The position numbers were made by a program, and so were the translations under genes. Shown here in pieces: positions 53,699 to 64,000 of a DNA stretch of 64,000 nt. Within the stretch, counting starts at the first letter, position 1. Each line of letters starts with the position of its first letter. The notes beneath the pieces are model-generated. The model had not been told where the DNA came from and did not search any database. It saw nothing but the letters and a program-made list of their open reading frames with translations. The stretch comes from Lithobates sylvaticus (Eukaryota > Chordata > Amphibia > Anura > Ranidae). Location of the stretch: NCBI GenBank assembly GCA_028564925.1, contig CM053030.1:401799073-401863072 (forward strand). Reading direction: 5' to 3'.

Positions 53699-54526
53699 CA
53701 GTGTTGGTCATTTTACTTTAAAAAAGTAATTAGTTAGGTTACAAGTTACTTCTCCCAAAAAGTAATTGCGTTAGTAACTCAGTTACTACATTGGAAAAGT
53801 AATTAGTTACGCAGCAAAGTAACTGTGACTTTTTTTTTAATATTCTATAAGTGTAACTACGGGGCGGGTCTAGTATTACTGTAACCAAGGGGCGCATTTA
53901 TTATTATTGTTATATATCGTGTAACCAAGGGGCTGCTCTATTATTACTCTAATCAAGGGGCAGATCTGTTATAGCGTGTAAGCAAGGGGCGGGGCTATTA
54001 TTATTATATCGTGTAAGGGGCAGATGGGTACAGAAGAGGGCGAATGTTAAATTAATGGGCAGAGCTCGATATATAACAATAATAATAAATGTGCCCCTTG
54101 GTTACAGTAATACTAGACCCGCCCCTTAGTTACACGATAGACGCCCCTTGCAGAGTAGCACGAGCATTGGGAGCGTGCGGCATCGCCTCGTACAATTACA
54201 TGTTAACTGCGCCTGCGCGGTGTAGAGTTCACTCAGAGCTGTTTAGGTTCGGCAATTTTCGTAAGCTCCGTAGTCCTTCGTACTGCGCAAGCTCAGCGCC
54301 TGCGCAGTGCAGGGGGTCCTTATCCGGCGGGGGAACTTTTTCGGCAGGACACCAGAATTACACTACTGCCATCTAGTGGCTGTAGATGTAATTGCGGTAA
54401 TGCCGCCCAAGTAATGGGAATTGCGTTACCATGAGGGGAAAAGTAATCAGTTAGATTACTCGTTACCCTCTAAAGTAACTGCGTTAAGTAACTCCGTTTA
54501 TTTTAACTCAGTTACTTACATCACTG
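53699..54526. mobile_element. hAT element, 828 bp, CAGTG ends
   Basis: Exact 8-bp duplication ctcacgac (53691-53698, 54527-54534). Ends CAGTGTTGGTCA and the reverse complement of CAGTGATGTAAGTAAC, with subterminal agttac repeats. Inside, a stretch of about 70 bp at 53853-53925 (ggggcgggtctagtattact) is inverted at 54065-54138. No transposase. Confidence 0.9.
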
Positions 54527-54570
54527 CTCACGACACACACGTAAGTTCTTCATTTCGGGTTTCGATTTAA

Positions 54571-55055
54571 TCACTTCAGCCTCATCAGTGTTTCTTCATC
54601 AGTACCCACCTTACCAATGCCCATCAGTGCTGCCTTATCTGTGGCACTTCATTGGTGCCCACCAGTGCTACATCATCAGTGCTGCCTCATCAGTTCCCAT
54701 CAGTACCGTCTTAACAGTGACCATCAGTGCAACATCTCAGTGCCCATCAGTGAAGAAGAAAAATTACTAATATGCAAAATTTTATAACAGAAATGAAGAA
54801 AAACCCTGAATGAACAGAAGTACCCTGATGGAATATAGCAGCTAACAGAACAACATCCAGCTGCCTCATCAGTGAAGGAGAAAAATGACTTAATTTGGAA
54901 AATTTAATAAGAAAGCTCTATTTGTGTGGGAAAAAACTATAAAAATTTAAAAATAGGTACAGTGTTGTATGATTGGGTAATTGTCATTCAAAATGTGACA
55001 GCGCTGAAAGTTGGCCTGGGCGGGAAGGGGGTGAAAGTGTCCAGTATTGAAGCGG
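54571..55055 (+). mobile_element. TTAA element with catcagtgc minisatellite
   Basis: TTAA at 54567-54570 and 55056-55059. The start tcacttcagcctcatcagtg leads into units of gcccatcagtgctgcctcat; the end caatattgaagcgg-like word matches family termini. Confidence 0.7.
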
Positions 55056-55110
55056 TTAAAAATTTAGAGGTTTTTTTGGGGGGATATAAATATAAATAAG
55101 TTTACACTTA

Positions 55111-55526
55111 GCCCCTTTCACACTGAAGTTTTTTTCAGGCGCTACAGCGCTAAAAATAACGCCTGTATAGCGCCTGAAAAAAGCGAGTCCTTTCACTCCA
55201 GTGTGAAAGCCGGAGGGCTTTCACACTGGAGCGGTGCGCTAGCACGACGGTAAAAAAGTCCTGCTAGCAGCATCTTTGGAGCGGTGTATTCACAGCTCCT
55301 ATACCACTCCTACCCATTGAAATCAATGAGGCAGCACGGCAATACCGCCGGCAAAGCGTCGCTTTGCAGCACTTTGCGGGGGGTTTTAACCCTTTTTTGG
55401 CCGCTAGCGGGGGTTAAAACCGCCCACTAGCGGCCGAATACCGCTGCTAAAACGACAGTAAAGCAGCACTAAATATCGCGCTGCTTTACCGCCGACGCCC
55501 CGCACCACCCCAGTGTGAAAGAGGCC
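55111..55526. mobile_element. Harbinger-like MITE (CTTTCACACTG)
   Basis: Ends gcccctttcacactgaag and the reverse complement of GGCCTCTTTCACACTGGG, with TTA on each side (55108-55110, 55527-55529). GC-rich interior with gctagcgg inverted words. Confidence 0.8.
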
Positions 55527-55529
55527 TTA

Positions 55530-56073
55530 GTGAACTCATGCAAACTAAGAAAAGTGCAACAGTTTCTCTTATGTGGCCTTTGATAAGTTTTATTTTCCCA
55601 AAGAAAAATCTCCCACCCTTCACAATCACATCTTATTCATGTTATCAGTATTTGGCATCACCAATTATTCGTCGAGCGACTATTTTCGAGGATGAAGCAC
55701 AGGAAGGGCAAGATTAGAACCCAAATATCTGATGAGCACCTTGAGAACTCATGGAGAAACACTCCTCCATCCATCCAACCAGATATTGATGTGTTCGTTT
55801 ATCAAAAACCGTGTCAGATATCGCACTCGTCTTTTCCTCTTTTACTTTTATAATAAAAAATATTACAAAAAAATGAAGTTTTATTCCTCAGATCGGTACA
55901 TTATCTATATCAGTGATCATTATCTGCCCGACTTTTTCTGCTCATCAGCTCTCCTTATTGTTGGTGTATTTTATGTGCGGTCCGAGACAAGACCTCTTCT
56001 TCCAATGTGACCCAGGAAGGCCAAAAGATTGGACCCCCCTGTCCTAGAGAGATTATTGCCTTGTAATACCGGT
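55530..56073. other. Unassigned sequence with polyadenylation-like signals
   Basis: No recognised frame. The right part (55880-56050) looks like a dispersed vertebrate repeat end (ggtccaatcttttggcc on the minus strand), but I cannot name it. aataaaa words occur on both strands near 55850-55885. Confidence 0.3.
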
Positions 56074-56081
56074 GTCTGTAC

Positions 56082-56677
56082 CAGTGTCGGCCCGTCCATT
56101 AGGAGCGCGTGGGCGGCGCCCACCCTCTTTCCAGCCACTCCCTAATGGATAGATTCATGCATAGCATGAATCTATCCACCGCAGCCGCTACCACCCCTAT
56201 TCAGGCATCCAGCCCCTTTCTGAACCCCCCGAGCGCCTAAATTACAGCGGCGGGATGTATTTTTTTAAGCGCCTGGTTAGAGCCATAGGCTCTAATGGGC
56301 TTCAAAAAAGGTGGACTTGTGGCGGTGGCGCAGAGCATTGTGCTACCAGCCCACCCAGGCGTTACAACAGCAAATTAATATTCGCTGTTGTAACACTGAT
56401 CCTCAATCTGGCCAATCAGAAGCAGGTCTGAGACCCATTTTCTGATTGGTCAAAAAAGAGAAGACTCCCGATTGGCCACCCGTGGAGAACAGGGGAAGGA
56501 GGGGGGAAACGGAAGCCAGAACCAGCAGGGAGGAAACTGAGGGAGAGCTGCCACCGCCAAGAGAAAGCGCTGATTACATGGGGTGAGTCAGTGCACCAGA
56601 TCCGCCGGCCGACCGACGGGGGGGTGGTGTTACTGTTTGACGACCCCCCCAAAGAAAATAACCACCGTCCGCCACTG
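56082..56677. mobile_element. hAT MITE, 596 bp
   Basis: Ends CAGTGTCGGCCCGTCC and the reverse complement of CAGTGGCGGACGGTGG. The duplication is gtctgtac / gtctgtat (7 of 8, 56074-56081 and 56678-56685). Confidence 0.8.
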
Positions 56678-56946
56678 GTCTGTATGCTCAGTCATGAGAT
56701 TACTGTTATTCTGTATGAAATATGGCTGCTTGTTGCATGCAGATTAGTGTCAGCATGTGTAACCTTTTGTATCGGCCAGACAGAGATCTGTGTGTGGGTG
56801 TATGGTTGGTCGTCTAGCAGATCAGTCAGCCTAAGTCGTGTGTCTGGTATGTGTGTGGGCCGTGGGAAAAGGGATAACACAAGGATTCTAACTCACAGGA
56901 TAGCTCAGGAGAGTGTAGGAATAATTTGGCTTCTCCACACCCCTTA

Positions 56947-57371
56947 TGCCCCGTACACACGTCAGATTTTCCAACGGCAAATGTTCGATGGGAGCTTGTT
57001 GTCGGAAACTGCAACCGTGTGTAGGTTCCATCGGACATTTTCCATCAGAATTTCGGTCACACAAAATTTGATATCTGGATCTCAAATTTTCCGACAACAA
57101 AATCTGTTGTCGTAAATTCCGATCGTGTGTAGACAATTCCGATGCACAAAGTGCCACGCATGCTTTGAATCAAGTAGAAGAGCCTCACTGGCTATTTTAC
57201 TTCATTTTTCTCGGCTCGTTGTATGTGTTGTACAGCACTGCGTTCTTGGTGTTCGGAATTTCCGACAACATTTGTGTGACCGTGTGTATGCAAGACAAGT
57301 TTGAGCCAACATACGTCGGAAAAAAATCCATGGATTTTGTTGTCGGAATGTCCGATCAATGTCCGATCGTG
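56947..57371. mobile_element. Palindromic MITE (TGCCCCGTACACACG family), copy 4
   Basis: Left end TGCCCCGTACACACGTCAG after TTA (56944-56946). The right end is degraded (gtccgatcgtgctttg). More diverged than copies 1-3. Confidence 0.75.
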
Positions 57372-57549
57372 CTTTGAAACACCAGAAAGCAAATTTCTAA
57401 GTCAGTTTCCCTCCAGTGGTGGCTATTGGTATTGCAGGCTGTAATAACTGCCATATTACCTGCCCAAGGGAAGCTTCTTTTTAAGACCTCCTCCCCTATA
57501 CAAGGATCTTGCTCAGGTTAATGAGTCACGGTGGACATGTATCCATGAC

Positions 57550-57602
<53 letters not shown>

Positions 57603-57603
57603 A
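57550..57603. repeat. (TCTA)n microsatellite
   Basis: Thirteen to fourteen clean tcta units. Confidence 0.97.
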
Positions 57604-57704
57604 CATTCTCACTTTCTCTATTCTCTTGCTCTCTTGCTGCGTATTTGCATTGCAAGTGTATTATTTTTTTTTTCTGCATAATTTGCTTACTATTAAGCAT
57701 CAAA

Positions 57705-57850
57705 AACAAGTATTCTAGCTTACTTATAGACAATGATGATATTACATTCAGATTTTAAGCATTGCATTTATTTTCATTAGTTAAGTGGTTTGCGTTGTTC
57801 AGAAATACATTTGAGAGATAATACCATCAGCATGCTTCAGACGTTTTCAA
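57705..57850. repeat. Low-copy duplicated segment, copy 1
   Basis: Homologous to 60325-60475 (acaagtat, gacaatgatgata, cattgggtttattttcatt-like words, tgttcagaaata). It has no transposon ends. It may be a duplicated intron or exon module like those on the left. Confidence 0.6.
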
Positions 57851-57959
57851 AGACAAATTTCTTCTAGAAATAATGAGAAGTCATCACAGATTTAAGGCAA
57901 AAATAATCCTGCCCCTCCCTCTTTTATTTCCTAATTTGCAGCAACAGCAAAAAAATCTG

Positions 57960-58375
57960 AACTTTCACTCATCAGTACCCTGCCCCCCTCCAGTGCCACA
58001 ATTGGCACCTTTCAGGGGGGAGGGGGGTACAGATACCTGTATAATACAGGTATCTACACACACTTCTGGGCATAGATAGCCGCAGAATCTGCGGGTATTT
58101 ACGCCACTTCCTGTCATCCCCCCGCTGTCTGCTGGGAAACACACGGATCCCGGAGACAGCAGGCAGTGTCCTGTTTGCGCAGCGCAACTCACACATGCGC
58201 AGTAGGGAACCGGGAAGTGAAGCCGCAATACCGCCATACCGAAGATGGCGGCGGAAGCACCCAAGAGACGAGTCTCAGTGATCCTCTCAGTGACTCGGTG
58301 ATCACAGCGTGCGCAGGGAGCGTGCACATGGGAGGCCGTCATATGACGGCCTCCCGGGAATTCAGATCTACTCTG
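57960..58375 (-). mobile_element. TTAA element fragment (GC half)
   Basis: Words ggtatctacacacacttctg, cgtgtgtttcccagcaga-like sequence and gaggccgtcatatgacggcc resemble the GC-rich half of the family at 52216. No TTAA ends. Confidence 0.4.
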
Positions 58376-58376
58376 T

Positions 58377-58945
58377 GGCCATCATTCTCTGGCCCCAAGT
58401 TGAGGGTATGTGGCCTGGTACGGTTCAGGAGGGGGGGTCTCACCAGGTTGCATGCTTGGATAAGGGTCTGATATTGATTTTGGGGAACCCCTACGCCATT
58501 TTTTTATACTTAGGCGCAGGGTTTCCCTTAAAATCCCTACTAAACCTGAGGGATCTGGGGGCCCCCCTTGTTAAAGGGGGCTTCCAGATTTTGATAAGCC
58601 CCCTACCCGCAGCCCCCACAACCACCGGGCAAGGGTTGTGGGGATGAGGCCCTTCTCCCCATCAATATGGTCAGACCCCAAAGCACCCTCCCCATGTTGA
58701 GGGCATGTGGCCTGGTATGGTTTAGGAGGGGGGGCACTCTCTCGTCCCCCCTCTTTTCCTGCGGCCTGCCAGGTTGCATGCTCAGATAAGAGTCTGGTAT
58801 CGATTTTGGGGGGGACCCCACGCCATTTTTTTTTTTCATTTTGGCACGGAGTTCCCATTAAAATCTATATCAGATCCATACCAGATTTTGGAAAAGAACC
58901 CCACACCGTTTTTTTCTTCTTAATTCTGTCATAGGGTTCCCCTTA
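58377..58945. mobile_element. Fold-back element arm, internally duplicated
   Basis: ccccaagttgagggtatgtg and the later ccccatgttgagggcatgtg, each followed by gcctggta and ggaggggggg, show a tandem copy of one arm segment. It matches the arms at 15040-17540. Confidence 0.65.
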
Positions 58946-58974
58946 ACCACTTCAATACACATATATTCTATACA

Positions 58975-60060
58975 CTGTACTGTATTATATACTGTACACT
59001 GACTGCACTGTATTATATATTCTATACACTACACTGTATTATATATTCTCTACACTACTCTGTATTATATATATTACACATTATAAATTAGAATTTGAAT
59101 ACATAAGAAAAGAATAGATAAGAAAATAATAGAATAGATAAAAAAAAGAATAGACTATAATAGAAATGAAGATTAAAAGAAGTAAAAAAAATATATATAA
59201 TTGAATAGAATAGAAAGAATATAACCATTTCCCCAAATTCTAATATAATCAATTTGAATAGAATAGAAAATAATAGGATATTTTCTATAATATTATGTTA
59301 TCTTCTATTTTATTCTACTCTATTAATTTCTATTCTATTTACATTTTGGAAAATGGTTATATTAATTCTATTCTATTCTATTGTTTGTTTCAAATAGAAT
59401 ACATTTGAAATTGAATAAATAAGAAAAGAATAGAATAGAAAAAAAGAATAGAATAGACTATAACAGAATAAAATAGAAAAGAAGTAAAAAGAAAACAATA
59501 GAATAGAAAGAATATAACCATTTCCCAAAATTCTAATAGAATCAATTTGAATAGAAAAGAATAGATTGGAATAGGAAGATGGTTATATTAATTCTATTCT
59601 GTTGTTTTTTTCTATACTATTATGTTATTTTCTATTCTTTTCTATTCTATTCAAATTAGAATTGATTCTATTTGATTTTTGGAAATTGGTTATATTACAT
59701 CTATTCTATTCTATTGTTTGTTTAATTCTATTCTTTTCTATTCTATTAATTTCAGAAGATGGTTATAATCTTTCTATTTAATTCTATTTTTTTTATTCTA
59801 TTCTATTCATTTCTATTCTATTCCATTTGATTCTGTTCTTTAATTTCCTGTCCTATTTTACTCTATTATATTCTATTATTTTATCTTCTGTTATATTCTT
59901 TCCCTTTCTATTATATCTTTTTAGTCCTTTATTTTCTATTCTATTTTATTCTCTTTGGATATTGGAAAACGATTTGAATTAAAAAACTATTACATTTTGA
60001 AAACGATTAGATTTTTGCAAACGATTTAAATTCGAAAAATATTTTGAATCGACTTGAATA
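58975..60060. repeat. AT-rich simple sequence (ATTCT/AGAAT)n
   Basis: Imperfect attctattctatt on one strand alternates with gaatagaatag, forming large inverted blocks (59090-59330 against 59330-59640). Not coding. Confidence 0.9.
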
Positions 60061-60186
60061 CGAATAAATGAAACAAATTCCAAAAATGAATTTAACGGAT
60101 TAAACAAATTGAACTAATCAAAATTATGTAAATAATGAATCGAAACAAAGCGAAACTAATTTTTTTTTTTATTCCGCACATGTCTA
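60061..60186. mobile_element. hAT-type right end (TAGACATGTGC family)
   Basis: cgaaacaaagcgaaactaat, a T-run, then ccgcacatgtcta ending at 60186. The simple repeat on its left may be the expanded interior of the same element. Confidence 0.55.
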
Positions 60187-60324
60187 GGACCACTGCTAAA
60201 GTCTGCAATAGGATTAAGAAGAAACCTACCATTCCCCCGCCTGTAGTTCTTCTATGGAATGAAGTTTTCATTGTGGACATTTCCATTTTTTTTTTAATAT
60301 GGATGAATGATTATTATAAAAGCT

Positions 60325-60475
60325 CACAAACAAGTATGATATTTACATTTTAGACAATGATGATAACACTTTCAGATTTAATCATTGGGTTTATTTTCAT
60401 TGGTTTGGGTTGTTCAGAAATATATTTGACAGATAATTCCACCCGTGTTCTTCAGATTTTTCTCTTATATTTCGC
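60325..60475. repeat. Low-copy duplicated segment, copy 2
   Basis: Counterpart of 57705-57850, about 2.6 kb away in the same orientation. Confidence 0.6.
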
Positions 60476-60866
60476 TTCAATTTCCATGGACAGAGATTCA
60501 TTGTCTGTGGTTGAGAATTGGAAATTACAGTAAATATCATTTTTTTCTATACAAATCTATGTAAATTATCTTTAAAAGTCCATATACAGAATTAATTCCT
60601 TCAAAAGTCATAACATATATTATAGCATGTCGTTACCACACTAACATGTCTTATTTGTGAAACAGTCAATCATAGTGATCTCATGGGATTGTTTGAAGAA
60701 AAAAAATAAAATCATAAAGCACCCAAAGAGGATGCAGTGGTAACATATTATACATACAGTAAAAAAATAACTAAATTGCTGAAAAACAAATTAGTGTAAG
60801 TTGTTAATGCTGAGCTGCAGGCAGATAAAAAATACATATAAAATACATATATTATTGCAACTCTGT
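60476..60866. other. Unassigned AT-rich sequence
   Basis: No frame, no repeat ends. aataaa occurs near 60705 without associated coding. Confidence 0.3.
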
Positions 60867-60957
60867 ATGCATTACTTTTTTTATTTTTTTATAAATATTT
60901 TATATTGTATATTATATAATACTATTATATTATATAATATGTAAAATCTATTATTAT

Positions 60958-60995
<38 letters not shown>

Positions 60996-61420
60996 TTATT
61001 ATAAATAGTTATTGTTCATGTTTTTTTCTGTTTTTTTGGCAAGCAGTTTAAGTATCTGATTTTTTTTTGTACCTCCTATGCATTACTTTTTTATTTTTTA
61101 TAAATATTTTATATTGTATATTATATAATACTATTATATTATAAAGAAAATGTAAATCTATTATTATTTTTATTATTATTAGTTATTTTTAATGTTTTTT
61201 TTTTTTTAGGAAGCAGTTTAAGTATCTGATTTTTTTTGTACCGCCTATGCATGACTTTTTTTATTTTTTATAAATATGTCATATTGTATATTATATAATA
61301 CTATTATATTATACAATATTTAAAATCTATTATTATTATTATTATTAGTTATTGTCTATGGGGTTTTTTTTGGCAAGCAGTTTAAGTATCTGACTTTTGT
61401 ACCTCCTATTTGTAATGTCC
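60867..61420. repeat. Three tandem units of about 175-210 bp
   Basis: Each unit contains tatgcatta or tatgcatga, ataaatattttatattgtat, attattatt and ggcaagcagtttaagtatct. Units begin near 60867, 61076 and 61246. Confidence 0.85.
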
Positions 61421-61432
61421 TGTGATAAAACT

Positions 61433-61565
<133 letters not shown>

Positions 61566-61959
61566 TATTTTTTTATTTGTGTTTGCACTGTCACTGTATT
61601 TTTTTGTTTTAAGGCTACATTTTTTGCACTTTCCTATTTGAATATTTGTCACATTCTTGTATGTTTCATATTTATTTGCACAGTGTTATTATATTTTTCA
61701 TGTTCCCTATAATTACTGTCAAAATTAACATGTTTGTCTATAGTAGAATGATTACTAATTATCTATTTTTCCATATATTCGTTTTTTATCCTGAGCTGTC
61801 TGTTGGATATTTGTTAATATTCCGTTTATTATAAATATGAGTAAAATGACTTTCATTGGCTTTTTGTAATGTTTTTTGGCCATTCATGCATAGATCTTTT
61901 TATCTTTTTTTTATATTTTGGCAAGTGTGGTGTTTTGGTTATATTTAGATTATCAAAAT

Positions 61960-62592
61960 GAATCAATTAAAAATGTATGTATATTTATAAACCTTTTAGT
62001 TCCTGGTCCGATATCAAAGCGAGGCTTGGTTCGATACTTCCAGGTTTTATATTTCCATAAGTTTTTCTTCGATGTAAGTTAGAGGTTTATATATTAAGAA
62101 TCCATAATAAAGCTTGGTTCTACAAGCCCCTCCCTCAGTTCCGGTTTCCTTCTGTTTTATGAGTGATATATGAAGCAAGGTGGCTGTACGTTAGCTTCTT
62201 GCACCAAATGACGTCAGTTGTGATGAAACACATAGGGCGGAGCCAATGCATGTGACGTCATCACGCACCTGAATCCTGGAAGTGGTTTGTGACTGTCCTG
62301 GGCTGTTAATGTGTTTACATATGGGCATATGAGGATGTTGTTTGTGAGTATATTTATGCTTTTTAATAAATAGTTGACTTTTACGGATTTACACTATGTG
62401 GTCTCCTGGTTCTTTTTCTATCATTATGGCCATGAAAATGACCCTGGAGTGAGTGATATGGGAATGCATAGACCCCCAGGCTGTTGTGGAGCTACATGGA
62501 TGGTGAAGGTGCACAGAAGTGTCCATTCTACTTTTCAATGCTGGTTTTTGTGGATGGAACTTTACTCTTTTTGGAAGTGCCTCATTTGCAAA
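61960..62592 (+). mobile_element. Penelope-type terminal region with decayed hammerhead
   Basis: Words gacgtcagttgtgatgaaac, cataGGGCGGAGCC, tgacgtcatcacgcacctga and the tail ctttttaataaatagttgac resemble terminal regions of Penelope-like elements. The plus strand at 62193-62241 keeps stem II (CGTCA/TGATG) and GAAAC, but the CTGATGA box is CAAATGA. It is interrupted at 62593 by a Tc1 derivative. Confidence 0.45.
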
Positions 62593-62594
62593 TA

Positions 62595-63430
62595 CAGTAT
62601 ATTACCAAAAGTATTGGGACACCTGCCTTTACACGCTCATGAACTTTAATGGCATTCCAGTCTTAGTCCGTAGGGTTCAATATTGAGTTTAGAAGTGTGT
62701 CTATGGGAATGTTTGACCATTCTCCCAGAAGAGCATTTGTGAGGTCAGGCACTGATGGACGAGAAGGCCGGGTCTCAACTCTAACTCATCCTCAAAGGTG
62801 TTCTATCGGGTTGAGATAAGGACACTTTGCAAGCCAGCCAAGTTCCTCCACCTCAAACTCGCTCATCCAGGTCTTTATGGACCTTGCTTTGTGCTCTGGT
62901 GGGCAGTCATGTTGGAACAGGAAGGGGCTGTCCCCAAACTGTTCCCACAAAGTTGGGAGCATGAAATTGTCCAAAATGTCTTGATATGCTGACGCCTTAA
63001 GAGTTCCCGTCACTGGAACTAAGGGGCCAAGCCCTGAAAAACAACCCAACTCCATAATCCCTCCTCCACCAAATGATTTGGACCAGTGCACAAAGCGAGT
63101 TTGGGGTGAAGGAACTTGGCTGGCCTGCACAGAGTCCTGACCTCGACCCAATAGAACACCTTTGGGATGAATTCGAGCGGAGACTGCGAGCCAGGCCTTC
63201 TCGTCCAACATCAGTGCCTGACCTCACAAATGCTCTTCTGGAAGAATGGTTAAACATTCCCATAGACACACTCCTAAACCTTGTGGACAGCCTTCCCAGA
63301 AGAGTTGAAGCTGTTATAGCTGCAAAGGGTGGGCCAACTCAATATTGAACCCTACGGACTAAGACTGGAATGCCATTAAAGTTAATTTGTGTGTAAAGGG
63401 AGGTGTCCCAATACTTTTGGTAATATAGTG
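62595..63430. mobile_element. Palindromic Tc1 derivative, 836 bp
   Basis: TA flanks (62593-62594, 63431-63432) and terminal repeats CAGTATATTACCAAAAGTAT and the mirror of CACTATATTACCAAAAGTAT. The left half encodes the transposase C-terminal part on the minus strand (FLFQHDCPPEHKA, LNPIEHL). The right half encodes it on the plus strand (DLDPIEHLWDEFERR, VEAVIAAKGGPTQY). Two 3' ends are thus joined head to head. No DNA-binding domain remains. Confidence 0.85.
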
Positions 63431-63432
63431 TA

Positions 63433-64000
63433 TATCTACTTAGATTGAGCTATTTCATTTGGACTCCATCGATTGGACACCTCACAGTGTTTTTTGTTTT
63501 TTGCTTTTATGTGTTTGATTTATGTTTCTCATATTTGGATATTTAGTGCGGCACTTAGAGACGTACATACAGTGGTCATCATTGTGACCCAGCCCTAGGC
63601 CCTAGGAGTCCTGTGCATCCCCCCTGTACTCTTGGATAGGAGGGCGATGGCATGTAGAGGAACGAATCCCTCCATGCAGCCGCTGAATGCCGCTTCTCCT
63701 CCTCCTGCAGACATTCAGCAGCTGCAGGAGGGAAATGAAGGGCATTCGTTCCTCCACATGCCGCTCCCCGTCTCCCTATCCCTGTTTTGCTGCCCTTGGC
63801 TTTTGTTTGCTTCCCCCCCCACCCTAGTGCTGCTATGTTTCCCCTCCAACTTCCTGTTTACTGTCAGGATGGAGAGCGGGGAAGGGGGTGGTAAATGTGT
63901 TATTTACTGGCCCCTTCCTTGTCTTAATGAATAGAGTCAGTGATCAATGCCAATCATTGACTCCGTTTTATTTTTTCCATAGCTGAGGCATAGCAAACTA
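63433..64000. other. Unassigned sequence with a hairpin
   Basis: No gene recognised. An inverted pair ggcatgtagaggaacgaat (63649-63667) and attcgttcctccacatgcc (63744-63762) flanks ctgcag-rich sequence, which also pairs internally. It is probably part of a dispersed palindromic repeat that runs past the window. Confidence 0.4.

Noticed and set aside
55725-55775. CTGATGA followed by GAAAC on the plus strand, a possible hammerhead
   Set aside because: The intervening bases do not form stem II, and no stem I partner is present.
60061-60186. Start of a new unique region after the simple repeat
   Set aside because: The end gcacatgtcta shows it is a hAT-type terminus.

Overview
The window is vertebrate nuclear DNA and almost certainly comes from a frog, most likely a ranid or close relative. 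The evidence is composition: a dense nest of short DNA transposons (TTAA-, TA-, 8-bp- and 3-bp-target families), Tc1 copies, a Tx1-type L1 LINE, a CR1-type LINE tail, Penelope-like elements, tRNA-derived SINE pieces and many long minisatellites, with very little unique sequence. There is one assembly gap (42982-43435). I saw no bacterial features, no CRISPR array, no rRNA or functional tRNA gene and no recognisable retrovirus or LTR element.

Left third (1-26 kb). This part is built from tandem modules. A roughly 3-4 kb unit occurs at 1-2640 and 3991-6870, and a third, heavily interrupted copy lies at 13792-17763. Threaded through these modules on the minus strand is what I read as a host gene of very small exons. 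A signal-peptide exon at 22045-21987 (MHGTWYPMVWMGALLLW) ends in phase 1. It is followed leftward by exons of 27, 33, 33, 33 and 30 nt (18531-18505, 13591-13559, 6920-6888, 3784-3752, 2814-2785), plus a possible final exon at 8252-8119. Each small exon has canonical splice sites, is a multiple of three, and is open in the same phase. The exon sequences differ strongly although the introns beside them are recognisably homologous. This resembles a micro-exon gene in which exon modules were duplicated and diversified. It is the most interesting feature here and is a prediction from splice signals only. An intron of this gene holds a 24-copy, 37-bp minisatellite in which every unit carries a near-perfect U1-type 5' splice site in the sense orientation.

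Middle (26-45 kb). This is mobile DNA. A CR1-type LINE tail and a fold-back element are followed by a 5'-truncated Penelope-like element on the minus strand (28287-33574) with a 14-bp target duplication, a GIY-YIG domain and a well-formed type I hammerhead ribozyme (29163-29107). A 2.7-kb TTAA element is inserted in it. A second Penelope-like fragment (39246-42165) is split by two hAT-type elements that have exact 8-bp target duplications.

Right third (45-64 kb). A Tx1-clade L1 LINE (about 45829-51735) has both reading frames open: ORF1 of 325 aa and ORF2 of 1255 aa with complete endonuclease and reverse-transcriptase motifs. It is the only clearly intact protein-coding unit. To its right lie a SINE split by a TTAA element, several hAT- and Harbinger-type elements with clear target duplications, long AT-rich simple repeats, a Penelope-type terminal fragment with a decayed hammerhead, and a palindromic Tc1 derivative.

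Apart from the predicted micro-exon gene I found no host gene. Most long reading frames in the window are produced by minisatellites or inverted repeats and are not genes.
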